Shown piece by piece: positions 16,116 through 23,817 of a stretch of 36,546 bases of DNA (within the stretch, counting starts at the first letter, position 1; each line of letters begins with the position of its first letter). A program made the position numbers and the translations under genes. Source of the stretch: an uncultured Brachyspira sp. (GTDB lineage: Bacteria; Spirochaetota; Brachyspiria; Brachyspirales; Brachyspiraceae). Below the pieces are notes generated by a model that ran no database searches, was not told where the DNA came from, and worked only from the letters and a program-made list of their open reading frames with translations. The stretch covers positions 1 through 36,546 of the forward strand of contig CASGDY010000003.1 in NCBI GenBank assembly GCA_949300355.1, given 5' to 3'.

Positions 16116-18065
16116 TTATCTTAATTTAAAGAAATCAATTAATTTATTTAAATTTTGAGCTTCATTTAAAAGCAACTGAGATGAAGAGCTTGCCTCCTCT
16201 ACTAAAGCAGCATTTTGCTGAACAGAAGAATCCATTTCATTTATAGCAACATTAATTTGTTCTATTCCATTTTCCTGTTCTTTTGCAGCTATATTAACTT
16301 TCTGCATCAAATCAGAAACTTTATCCATTCTGTCTGCTATATCATTAAAAATCTCCTTAGATTCATTAACACTAGCAGCAGCTAAATTAATTTTGTCATT
16401 ACTATCAACTATCAAAGAAGTAATATTTTTTACGGACTCCTGTGTATTCTGTGCCAAATTTCTAACCTCGCTAGCTACAACAGCAAAACCTTTTCCTTGT
16501 TCTCCAGCCCTTGCCGCCTCTACTGAAGCATTAAGTGCAAGTATATTCGTTTGAAAAGCAATAGATTCTATCATTTTAGTTATATCCATTATTTTAGAAC
16601 TAGCCTCATAAACAGCATCCATTTTATTAACACTTTCTTCTATTATTTTGCCTGCTTTGCCTACATAATCCTTTGCTTCAACAACCATATTTGTGCTATC
16701 AGATACATCTGAAACAGCCAATTTAACATTAGAAGCCATTTCATTCATAGTTGATGCAGTTTCTTCTAAGCTGGAAGCCTGTATTTCTGTTCTATTAGAT
16801 AAATCATTATTTCCTGAAAGAACTTCATTGGCAGCACTTTCAACTTGTTCCGATGATTCTTTAACCGTATTCATAACATTATTTAAATTATCTAATATAT
16901 TTTTTATTGCTCTGGCTATATCCCCCCATTCATCTTTAAGTTCTGTAAATCCTGGAGGAGTATCCCAAGATATATCTCCTTTAGATAATTTAGTTAAATC
17001 CTGAGCAAGTAATTTAATGATAAATACAACTTTTTTATTTATTATTAAAGGTGTAATGATAAACACTGTTGCTAATATTACAGCTAAAATTATAATCATA
17101 ATATTTCTTATATTATTGCTGTCTTTAAGTATTATATAATTAGGAACTAATATTTTCATACCCCAATTCTGGCCTGTTTCAAGTTTTATAGGTACAAATA
17201 TATATGTAGATTTAGTATTTAATGTTGCACTGAAATCCTCAAATATTACAGTTTGACCTGCTTTTATCTTTTCTAACAAATTATTGTCCCTATAATAAGG
17301 ATATGACTCATAAATATTTTTACCAACATGAGTTTCATTTTCTTTATTATAAAGGAGCGTACCATTATGATCAAATAAAGAAGTAAGAGTATTTTCAAAA
17401 GGCTTAATATTATCCATTATAGGGGCTAATGATTCTATAAATATATCCACACCAGCAACTCCTATTATTTGACCATTATTTTTTAAAGGTATAGACCAAG
17501 TATTCATTTTTACCATTTTGCCGCCTACTTCAAAGTCATATATAGAAGTAATATTAATATTTCCTGTAGTTACAGGTACTGAATAATAATCGCTTTTTAA
17601 TTCTTCGCTTGTCATACCTCTGTCGGCAGCAGAACCATTATTTCTATATACATAATCAGAAAACATACCGCCTGCTTCTGAATAGTTAGGGTCATTTATA
17701 TAATCAGCATCATTGCCCATTACATTATTTTTAAATACAAGAAACAAAGCTCCTGTACCTTCTGGTAAAGTTTCAAAAAAATCTTTAGTTGTATTTTTAT
17801 ATACTTCTCTGTTTCTCTCTCCTGATCTGTATAAATTATCTATTGTATATTCAAATGTACTTAAACTATCGAATGCTTCTTGAACAAGGGCCTGTACTTT
17901 GGCTGCCTCTCCTTTGGCACTTTCTTCCAATACCTTATATGAAAGTTTTTTAGTAACATTATTAACAGAAAATATGTTAAATAAATTTGATATAATAAGC
18001 ATGATAATAAAAGGAATAACTATAACCATACTTATTTTAAATTGCAGGCTGTTAAAGATCTTCAT
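16116..18065 (-). CDS. Methyl-accepting chemotaxis protein with Cache-type sensor
   Basis: This 649-residue protein has a transmembrane segment near residues 12-32, then a periplasmic sensor of about 290 residues. That sensor looks like a double-Cache (dCache_1) domain, with PVTTGNINITSIYDF and GVAGVDIFIE. A second membrane segment lies near 320-345, then a HAMP region (LSKGDISWDTPPG) and a full MCP signalling coiled coil. The conserved hairpin tip reads SIAFQTNILALNASVEAARA, followed by GEQGKGFAVVASEVRNLAQ. Such receptors pass ligand information to CheA/CheW and control the flagellar motor. GGAG precedes ATG 18065. There is no C-terminal CheR-binding pentapeptide. The ligand is unknown; dCache domains often bind amino acids or other small organic molecules. 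Confidence 0.92.
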   Translation of the reverse strand: MKIFNSLQFKISMVIVIPFIIMLIISNLFNIFSVNNVTKKLSYKVLEESAKGEAAKVQALVQEAFDSLSTFEYTIDNLYRSGERNREVYKNTTKDFFETLPEGTGALFLVFKNNVMGNDADYINDPNYSEAGGMFSDYVYRNNGSAADRGMTSEELKSDYYSVPVTTGNINITSIYDFEVGGKMVKMNTWSIPLKNNGQIIGVAGVDIFIESLAPIMDNIKPFENTLTSLFDHNGTLLYNKENETHVGKNIYESYPYYRDNNLLEKIKAGQTVIFEDFSATLNTKSTYIFVPIKLETGQNWGMKILVPNYIILKDSNNIRNIMIIILAVILATVFIITPLIINKKVVFIIKLLAQDLTKLSKGDISWDTPPGFTELKDEWGDIARAIKNILDNLNNVMNTVKESSEQVESAANEVLSGNNDLSNRTEIQASSLEETASTMNEMASNVKLAVSDVSDSTNMVVEAKDYVGKAGKIIEESVNKMDAVYEASSKIMDITKMIESIAFQTNILALNASVEAARAGEQGKGFAVVASEVRNLAQNTQESVKNITSLIVDSNDKINLAAASVNESKEIFNDIADRMDKVSDLMQKVNIAAKEQENGIEQINVAINEMDSSVQQNAALVEEASSSSQLLLNEAQNLNKLIDFFKLR

Positions 18066-18098
18066 TAAGGTATCTCCAAAAAATATATTAATAAATTT

Positions 18099-18127
18099 AT
18101 TATATAATAGTATGCATTTATATACAA
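18099..18127 (-). promoter_or_regulatory. Putative promoter of the chemoreceptor gene
   Basis: On the minus strand TTGTAT (18127-18122), a 17-base spacer and TATAAT (18104-18099), about 20 bases before the ribosome binding site. Confidence 0.55.
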
Positions 18128-18154
18128 TAATTTTTTATTAACATATTATAATTC

Positions 18155-18350
18155 CCCGCCCTTTATGCTCAATAATTTACTTTAAAAATTAAAATATTAA
18201 TTTTCTATTATAGTATTATAAGAAAATATAGCACCCGCCCAAGATTTTATTAAATTTATAGTCAATTCAGCACGCGTTTAGTTGGCTGTGTATTATAGAA
18301 TAATACTTTAATAATAACTGTTTTTAAATATAATATCATATCACCGCGTG
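18155..18350 (+). repeat. Composite intergenic element, complete copy 4 (196 bp)
   Basis: The boxes are CCCGCCC (18155-18161), CCCGCCC (18234-18240), CACGCG (18271-18276) and CGCGTG (18345-18350), with gaps of 72, 30 and 68 bases. The last two boxes differ from the usual CGCACG/CGTGCG at two positions each, yet remain exact reverse complements of one another. The element fills the gap between the chemoreceptor promoter and the ruvB promoter; I see no gene in 18066-18398. Confidence 0.75.
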
Positions 18351-18359
18351 TTAAGAAAT

Positions 18360-18388
18360 TTGTTATTTAAAGAATTTTAATATATAAT
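18360..18388 (+). promoter_or_regulatory. Putative promoter of ruvB
   Basis: TTGTTA (18360-18365), a 17-base spacer and TATAAT (18383-18388). The predicted start lies only about 4 bases before ATG 18399, so the mRNA would be almost leaderless, in keeping with the absence of a ribosome binding site. Confidence 0.6.
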
Positions 18389-18398
18389 TGCATAAACC

Positions 18399-19436
18399 AT
18401 GGATAAAGAAAGCATAACAAATGCTGAAGAAAACTCTTATGATAAGCCCAATAATAATATAAGACCTCAAGGTTTTGATGATTTTTTGGGACAGAAAAAT
18501 ATAAAATCAAAATTGAAAGTCTTTATAGATAGTGCTAAAAAAAGAGATGTTTCTTTGGATCATATATTATTTTACGGTCCCCCAGGACTTGGAAAAACAA
18601 CATTAGCCCAAATAATAGCAAATGAAATGGGAAGCAATATAAAAGCTACATCAGCACCTATAATAGAGCGTCCCGGAGATTTGGCTTCTATTCTTACTAC
18701 TTTGGGAGAAAAAGATATACTATTCATAGATGAAATACATAGACTTAGAACTGCAGTTGAAGAAGTGCTTTATTCAGCTATGGAGGATTTTTTTGTAGAT
18801 ATAAAGGTGGGAGAAGGAACATCTGCTAAAAGTTTCAGAGTGAAATTACCTCATTTTACTTTGATAGGTGCTACAACAAGAAGCGGCTTACTAAGTACTC
18901 CTTTATACGACAGATTCGGAATAGTAGAAAGACTAGAATTTTATACCAATGAAGATTTGGCTAATATAGTAAAGAGAAGTTCTGAATTTCTTAATATAGA
19001 TATCACAGACGAGGCTGCCATTTCAATAGCTTCAAGATCAAGAGGAACACCAAGGATAGTTAATAGACTTCTAAGAAGAGTTTTTGACTTTGCCACTGTG
19101 CATGATGTTTTAAAAATAGACGAAGAGTTTGCCTGTGATTCCCTTGAAAAATTAGGAATAGATAAAAACGGCTTTGAAGCACTTGACAAACTTTATTTAA
19201 ATACTATTATTAAACATTATAATGGAGGGCCTGTAGGAGTTGATACTTTATCGGTATCTTTATCCGAACAGATAGAAACTATAGAAGATGTAATAGAGCC
19301 TTATCTTATACAATGCGGCTTTATAAAAAGAACGCCGAAAGGAAGAGTTGCTACAAATAAGGCTTATGGTTATTTAAATCTTTCTTCAAAGTATGACGAT
19401 AATTATAATGAGGAAAGAGGATTATTTGATTTTTAA
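18399..19436 (+). CDS. ruvB: Holliday junction branch-migration helicase RuvB
   Basis: This 345-residue protein is a full-length RuvB. Walker A is GPPGLGKTT (60-68), Walker B is [10 protein letters not shown] (107-116), and the sensor region reads [18 protein letters not shown]. The winged-helix C-terminal domain has [15 protein letters not shown] and [13 protein letters not shown]. RuvB forms the hexameric motor that, with RuvA and RuvC, moves and resolves Holliday junctions during recombinational repair. No ruvA or ruvC is adjacent. No Shine-Dalgarno sequence precedes ATG 18399, and the promoter position suggests a near-leaderless message. The 3' end overlaps or abuts the start of the M23 peptidase gene, so the two are translationally coupled or cotranscribed. 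Confidence 0.96.
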   Translation: MDKESITNAEENSYDKPNNNIRPQGFDDFLGQKNIKSKLKVFIDSAKKRDVSLDHILFYGPPGLGKTTLAQIIANEMGSNIKATSAPIIERPGDLASILTTLGEKDILFIDEIHRLRTAVEEVLYSAMEDFFVDIKVGEGTSAKSFRVKLPHFTLIGATTRSGLLSTPLYDRFGIVERLEFYTNEDLANIVKRSSEFLNIDITDEAAISIASRSRGTPRIVNRLLRRVFDFATVHDVLKIDEEFACDSLEKLGIDKNGFEALDKLYLNTIIKHYNGGPVGVDTLSVSLSEQIETIEDVIEPYLIQCGFIKRTPKGRVATNKAYGYLNLSSKYDDNYNEERGLFDF

Positions 19437-20610
19437 GGAGCTTACTATTTTAATTACAGATGATACTTCAACAAAAGAAAAAAAGTCCAATGCTCAGTTG
19501 GATAAATATTATTTGGAAGAAACTTCAAAAGATGTAAAAAATTTAGCTAAACAATTTGTAGGCAATTTTAAAGATGCTAATAAATCTGCTGATAATGCAA
19601 ATTCCAGATTTGATTTAAGCTATAAAAAAAATGTTAAATTAACTCCGTCTTCAAGATATAAAGCCCCTAAAGCAAAAATAAAATTCAATAGAACTAAAAA
19701 AATTATAAATAAATTATATAATGCTACTTACGGAATAAGGCATGTATTTAAATTAGTTATAGGGGCAATTAAAAGAAAAGGAAATCATGAAAGAAGCATA
19801 CTCATATTCTATGATGATGAAGAGCATGGAATAAGACTTCCTATCAATAATTTTATGATTTTCTTCCTTTTGCTAGTATTTTCTGCTTTGATATATACTG
19901 GTTACGATGCATATATTAGACAGAAAGAAGCTAGAGAATTTTATAATACTCTCTCAGCAAGAGAAGCTAAAACTTATACATTAATAGAAGACTATAAAAA
20001 ATCACTTAATAGATTCTCTAAAGCATTAACTGAATATAATAATGTTATGAAATCTATATCTTATGCTATAGATTATAATGATATAGGTACATTTAATAAT
20101 AATTTAAACAACAATGAATCCGGAAATATTGAAAAAATGCTTAGTGAATTGGACTCCTATCAGAAGAATGTTCTTTCATTTATGGAAATATCTCCAAAAA
20201 TACATAAAGAAATTCCTTTAGGCTGGCCTGTTGCAGGAGGCGGAAGAATATCAAGCGGATTCGGTGCCAGAGTTTCTCCTTTCAATCAGGAAAAAAGCTA
20301 TCACTATGGTGTAGATATAGCAGGACCTTATGGTACTCCTATACTTGCAGTTGCTGATGGTACTGTTACATTTGCAGGCTGGAGAAATGGATATGGTTGG
20401 TTTGTTCTAATTACTCATGCTAATGGTTATCAAACTGCATACGGACATAACTCTAAACTTCTTGTTGATTATGGTCAGAAGGTAAAAAGAGGCGAAAAAA
20501 TAGCCCTAATAGGAAATACTGGAAGAACTACAGGAATACACTGCCATTTCGAGATTAGAGTTGGAGGAGATCATAAGAATCCTATGCCTTATTTGAGTGC
20601 TAGATTCTAA
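19426..20610 (+). CDS. Membrane-anchored M23-family (LytM-type) peptidase; start uncertain
   Basis: The protein of about 394 residues has a basic cytoplasmic N-terminal region of about 140 residues and one transmembrane segment ([20 protein letters not shown]). A coiled coil follows, then a C-terminal M23 domain that opens [20 protein letters not shown]. Zinc and active-site residues are present: HYGVD, and HCHFEIR near the end, with [12 protein letters not shown] between. Such enzymes cut peptidoglycan cross-links or activate amidases at the division site. Start choices are ATG 19393 and ATG 19408 without ribosome binding sites, TTG 19426 behind AAAGAGG, or ATT 19447 six bases after the perfect AAGGAG at 19435-19440. 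I chose TTG as the longest start with a site. The frame overlaps the end of ruvB. Confidence 0.85.
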   Translation: MIFKELTILITDDTSTKEKKSNAQLDKYYLEETSKDVKNLAKQFVGNFKDANKSADNANSRFDLSYKKNVKLTPSSRYKAPKAKIKFNRTKKIINKLYNATYGIRHVFKLVIGAIKRKGNHERSILIFYDDEEHGIRLPINNFMIFFLLLVFSALIYTGYDAYIRQKEAREFYNTLSAREAKTYTLIEDYKKSLNRFSKALTEYNNVMKSISYAIDYNDIGTFNNNLNNNESGNIEKMLSELDSYQKNVLSFMEISPKIHKEIPLGWPVAGGGRISSGFGARVSPFNQEKSYHYGVDIAGPYGTPILAVADGTVTFAGWRNGYGWFVLITHANGYQTAYGHNSKLLVDYGQKVKRGEKIALIGNTGRTTGIHCHFEIRVGGDHKNPMPYLSARF

Positions 20611-20637
20611 TATTTAATCTATTTACTCTAGTGTTAT

Positions 20638-22254
20638 ATGAATGAACATGATTCTAAAAAAAGATATTTAGGAGAGTTTTATACTCCTTTAAATTTCGCT
20701 GAAAAATCTTTATCATACATATACAATACGATAGACAAAAAAGAGTTAGAAAATGGTAATTATAGAATATGGGATATGTCCTCTGGTACAGGTAATTTAG
20801 AATATTATCTTGATGAGAAATATCATAAATATCTTTATATGTCCACAATAGATGATAAAGATATAGAATATTCTAAAGAAAAATTTAAAAATGCCTGCCT
20901 GTTTCAATATGATTACCTTAATGATGATATAAAAGATAATGATTTTGAATATAGTAAACTTCCTAAAAATCTTCAAAACGATTTAAATAATAAAAATATA
21001 AAATGGATTATATTAATCAATCCGCCTTATGCCACAAGTCAGGCAGCAGGTACAAACTCAAAAAGCAAAAAAAATGTCAGCATAAGTAAGATTAGAGATT
21101 TGATGCATAAAGAAAAATTGGGCGATGCCTCAAGAGAACTATATGCACAGTTTATGTTTAGAATACATAAAGAGTTTAAAGACAATAATAAAGTCTATCT
21201 TGCAATATTTTCTAAAACTAATTATATAAAATACAATAACAATGAAAAGTTTAGAAATAAGGTATGCAATTATAAATTTCTAAATGGCTTTATTTTCTCT
21301 TCATCTAATTTTGACAACACATCAAAAACTACCCCATTTCCTGTAAGCTTTATAATTTGGGAAATAAATAATAATCATAATATAAAAACTGAAAATATTA
21401 TTCTCGATGTTCTCGATGATAATTGCAATATAATAAATAAAAAAAGTTATAATGTAATAGAAAGCGATAATCTTCTTAACAAATGGATAAAAAGAATAAA
21501 AACTTCATCAACATTTGTACCGCTTTCATCAGCAATAAAAGTAAAAACATCAGGAAAAGATATAAGAGATAAAGTATGCGATGGCTTTATAGGTTCACTT
21601 ATGAGCTGCGGAAGTGATTTGCAAAAACAAAATCTTACTGCAATATTTTCTGCTCCTCAGGCTTCCGTTGGTTCTCTTTCAATCACAAAAGAAAATTTTG
21701 AAAAAGCCATGATAATACATGCCGTTAGAAGAACTGCTAAAGTTGACTGGCTTAATGGAAGCGATCAATTTTGCATACCTAAAAATGAATTGAAGAGAAA
21801 ATTTATATTAGACTGTGTGATATGGACTTTATTCTCTACTTCCAACCAAACATCCGCTATGGATAATATATTTTATAAAGATAAATACTATACTATCATA
21901 AATCATTTTTACCCTTTTGATTATAAAAAAGTATATTCCGGCTGTACTTTCTTCAAATACGATAATGAAAAAAGATTCTGCTTTGAATATTTAGAAAATA
22001 ACAAAGACTATATATCCGATGAAGCATCTGAATTAATGAATAGTGCAAAAGAACTTTATAAATATTTTTATTCTAATATAGAAAAAATCAATAAAGAAAA
22101 ATTCAAAATATCTTTATGGGACACTGGATTTTGGCAGATAAGAAAATCTCTTAAAGATGTTAAATTGGCTTTAGATATATTAAAAGAAATTAAAATTAAA
22201 AGAAACGTATTAAAAAAGAAGATATCAGAAAATACAAATGATTTTATTTTCTAA
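20638..22254 (+). CDS. Orphan DNA methyltransferase, N6-adenine type (Eco57I/TaqI-like)
   Basis: This 538-residue protein has the three-part layout of N6-adenine methyltransferases that modify DNA. It opens with GEFYTP (residues 12-17). Motif I is WDMSSGTGNLEYYL (DMSSGTGN at 46-53), motif IV is ILINPPYATS (NPPY at 128-131), and a 400-residue C-terminal part probably recognises the target. The NPPY motif and GEFYTP start are shared with type IIG and Eco57I-like enzymes, but no nuclease motif is evident, so it looks like a stand-alone methylase. No restriction gene is adjacent. It follows the M23 gene by 27 bases and may share its transcript. A CGCACG repeat begins 10 bases after its stop codon. 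The target sequence cannot be read from the gene. Confidence 0.8.
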   Translation: MNEHDSKKRYLGEFYTPLNFAEKSLSYIYNTIDKKELENGNYRIWDMSSGTGNLEYYLDEKYHKYLYMSTIDDKDIEYSKEKFKNACLFQYDYLNDDIKDNDFEYSKLPKNLQNDLNNKNIKWIILINPPYATSQAAGTNSKSKKNVSISKIRDLMHKEKLGDASRELYAQFMFRIHKEFKDNNKVYLAIFSKTNYIKYNNNEKFRNKVCNYKFLNGFIFSSSNFDNTSKTTPFPVSFIIWEINNNHNIKTENIILDVLDDNCNIINKKSYNVIESDNLLNKWIKRIKTSSTFVPLSSAIKVKTSGKDIRDKVCDGFIGSLMSCGSDLQKQNLTAIFSAPQASVGSLSITKENFEKAMIIHAVRRTAKVDWLNGSDQFCIPKNELKRKFILDCVIWTLFSTSNQTSAMDNIFYKDKYYTIINHFYPFDYKKVYSGCTFFKYDNEKRFCFEYLENNKDYISDEASELMNSAKELYKYFYSNIEKINKEKFKISLWDTGFWQIRKSLKDVKLALDILKEIKIKRNVLKKKISENTNDFIF

Positions 22255-22263
22255 TTTTAAAAA

Positions 22264-22343
22264 CGCACGTTAAGATAAACTAAAAACATAAATAAATTAA
22301 ATTATACAACTTTTACTATATTTAAAAATCTACTCACCGTGCG
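22264..22343. repeat. Composite-element B module alone (CGCACG ... CGTGCG)
   Basis: CGCACG (22264-22269) and CGTGCG (22338-22343) are exact inverted boxes 68 bases apart, with the usual ACTCACCGTGCGG right edge. It begins 10 bases after the methyltransferase stop codon. No CCCGCCC pair is attached at the expected distance on either side. Confidence 0.65.
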
Positions 22344-22346
22344 GTA

Positions 22347-22375
22347 AATATACTGAAAATTTTTAAGTTTGTCAA
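22347..22375 (-). promoter_or_regulatory. Consensus-like minus-strand promoter facing the B module
   Basis: On the minus strand TTGACA (22375-22370), a 17-base spacer and TATATT (22352-22347). The predicted start falls in the CGTGCG/CGCACG box at 22338-22343. No annotated minus-strand gene lies downstream; a transcript would run through the repeat and antisense to the methyltransferase 3' end. Confidence 0.5.
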
Positions 22376-22394
22376 TTTTTTTATTCAACTTTTT

Positions 22395-22665
22395 CCCGCC
22401 GCACGCCACAGGCGGACTTCGTCAAAGCTGCTGCCGCAGGCACGCTTCGCGAAAGTGCAAATATAAAATTAGTGCTAAATCATACTAAAATTGTCTTACA
22501 TGTAAAATAATTTATTACATTTAAGTTTAAATATAGCCTTTCGCGAAGCGTATCCGAGTTTATCGAGGATATAAGCTTCTCGCCGCAGGCGTACTTCGTA
22601 TGCGGCAATACTTAACAGTACTTCCTTCGGCCGCAAAAGAAGTGGGGTGCGGGCAAAGCCCTGCA
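22395..22665. repeat. GC-rich repeat island with inverted repeats
   Basis: This stretch is far richer in G and C than its surroundings. A short motif recurs: AGGCGGACTTCGTCAAAG (from 22410), AGGCACGCTTCGCGAAAG (from 22438) and AGGCGTACTTCGTATGCGG (from 22587). ACGCTTCGCGAAAG (22442-22455) recurs inverted as CTTTCGCGAAGCGT (22538-22551), able to form a 14-pair stem across an 82-base AT-rich loop. Further hairpins are GCCGCA/TGCGGC near 22583-22605 and TGCGGGCAAAGCCCTGCA at 22648-22665. Short minus-strand frames here have no ribosome binding site or recognisable domain, so I treat it as noncoding or a remnant. Confidence 0.55.
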
Positions 22666-22692
22666 AATATTTTAAATTTAAAAAATTTATTT

Positions 22693-22721
22693 TTGACAAA
22701 ATGTAGTTGTTTAGGTATATA
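22693..22721 (+). promoter_or_regulatory. Consensus-like plus-strand promoter facing a partial composite element
   Basis: TTGACA (22693-22698), a 17-base spacer and TATATA (22716-22721). The predicted start is at about 22728, the first base of the CCCGCCC box. There is no plus-strand gene downstream in the gap, so it may drive a noncoding RNA or be fortuitous. Confidence 0.5.
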
Positions 22722-22727
22722 TAGAAA

Positions 22728-22843
22728 CCCGCCCAAGATTTTTTTAATTAAAAAAATATAAACCGCACGTAGAATAAAATTCATATATAATGATTAAGGA
22801 TTATAAAAATACAACAAAAGATTTAAATCGAATTCACCGTGCG
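22728..22843 (+). repeat. Partial composite element (second A box plus complete B module)
   Basis: CCCGCCC (22728-22734), then CGCACG (22764-22769) and CGTGCG (22838-22843), with gaps of 29 and 68 bases that match the complete elements. The first CCCGCCC box, expected near 22650, is missing; the GC-rich island lies there instead. The right edge is 11 bases from the stop codon of the small minus-strand ORF. Confidence 0.68.
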
Positions 22844-22854
22844 TTGAATGAATT

Positions 22855-22947
22855 TTAATTATTATATTTAATGCTATTATATTCATCTATAAGAATTTTA
22901 TAATCTTCTTCACTTATTAATGAAAAATTAAATAAATTACATATCAT
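22855..22947 (-). CDS. Small hypothetical protein (30 residues)
   Basis: A 30-codon frame starts at ATG 22947 and ends in TAA at 22855; the product begins MICNLFNFSLISEEDYKILI and ends with an Asp/Glu/Asn-rich tail. AAAGGA stands about 6 bases before the ATG, a good ribosome binding site, which is the main reason to list it. It follows the flavin reductase-rubredoxin gene on the same strand, with a perfect hairpin between them. A CGCACG repeat box lies just after its stop codon, as with several larger genes here. No domain is recognised; it may be a real small protein or a remnant. Confidence 0.4.
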   Translation of the reverse strand: MICNLFNFSLISEEDYKILIDEYNSIKYNN

Positions 22948-22967
22948 AAAATTTCCTTTAAATATAT

Positions 22968-22993
22968 GGCAGTACATAGAATTATGTACTGCC
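22968..22993 (-). terminator. Perfect hairpin downstream of the flavin reductase-rubredoxin gene
   Basis: GGCAGTACATA (22968-22978) and TATGTACTGCC (22983-22993) form an 11-pair stem with a four-base loop. On the minus strand it is followed by ATATATTT rather than a clean T run, so termination may be partial, leaving some read-through into the small ORF. Confidence 0.6.
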
Positions 22994-23027
22994 TTAAAAT
23001 TGGGGTAAAAATTAGTTTGATTTATTA

Positions 23028-23693
23028 TTATGAGATTTTTTCAAAGTTACTTTTAGGCTCTCCACATATAGGACATTTCCAATCGCTTGGTAAATCCTCA
23101 AAAGGTATATCGCCTTTATATTCAAATCCGCAAGTTTTACACTTATAAACTGCTTTAATTTGTTTAGCTTCTTCTTTCTTATCTTCTTTTTTATGAGCAT
23201 TTGCAGTAGAAGCATTAGAAGGAGTTGTCCCCTTAATAACATTATAATAATAATCATAAGTCATAGAACTAACTTCATTATCAAATATATCAGCATCTAT
23301 AAGTTCACCTATAAATATAGTATGAGTATGAACTTCCAAACTATCTATTACCTTGCAAATCAAATATGCATTTGCAGCCTTAATTACAGGCAAACCATCT
23401 TTTATTTCATAATCAACATTTTCAAATTTATTATTATCTCTGGAGCTTCTAAATCCGAATCCTCCTATCAATGTAGAATCACTTTTTTCTGAAAGTATAG
23501 ATAAAGCAAATTTACCATATTTTTTTATGCATTCATTAGTATAATTATTTCTATTAACACTAATCATAATTGTTGTAGGTGTAGCTGTTATCTGTGCAGA
23601 AGTATTTATAGTACATCCCACAGGTCTATCATTATCCATAGATGTAAGAATATACATCCCATAAGAAAGTTTAGTTAAAGCAAAAATATTCAT
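23028..23693 (-). CDS. hrb: Flavin reductase-rubredoxin fusion (high-molecular-weight rubredoxin, Hrb-like)
   Basis: The protein has 221 residues from ATG 23693, with AAAGG six bases upstream; an in-frame TTG at 23699 is too close to that site. Residues 1-150 form a flavin reductase-like FMN-binding domain ([28 protein letters not shown]). A Lys/Ala/Glu linker follows, then a C-terminal rubredoxin domain whose four iron ligands appear as CKTCG and CPICG, with [15 protein letters not shown] between. The same order is known in Hrb of Moorella thermoacetica, which passes electrons from NADH to flavodiiron proteins that reduce oxygen or nitric oxide. A role in oxygen protection of this anaerobe is inferred; no flavodiiron gene is in the window. 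Confidence 0.87.
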   Translation of the reverse strand: MNIFALTKLSYGMYILTSMDNDRPVGCTINTSAQITATPTTIMISVNRNNYTNECIKKYGKFALSILSEKSDSTLIGGFGFRSSRDNNKFENVDYEIKDGLPVIKAANAYLICKVIDSLEVHTHTIFIGELIDADIFDNEVSSMTYDYYYNVIKGTTPSNASTANAHKKEDKKEEAKQIKAVYKCKTCGFEYKGDIPFEDLPSDWKCPICGEPKSNFEKIS

Positions 23694-23817
23694 ACGCAAC
23701 CTTTATTGATAATAATTACTAATTATATATTATCTTTATAAAAAATCAATACTAAATAATAAAAAATTACAAATATTTTATATTTTTATTATCAAAAGAA
23801 TTAGTTAATATAACATA

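Noticed and set aside
22496-22784. Two overlapping minus-strand frames of 67 and 74 codons in the GC-rich island
   Set aside because: No ribosome binding sites or recognisable domains, and the sequence is explained by repeated AGGC..CTTCG hairpin motifs.
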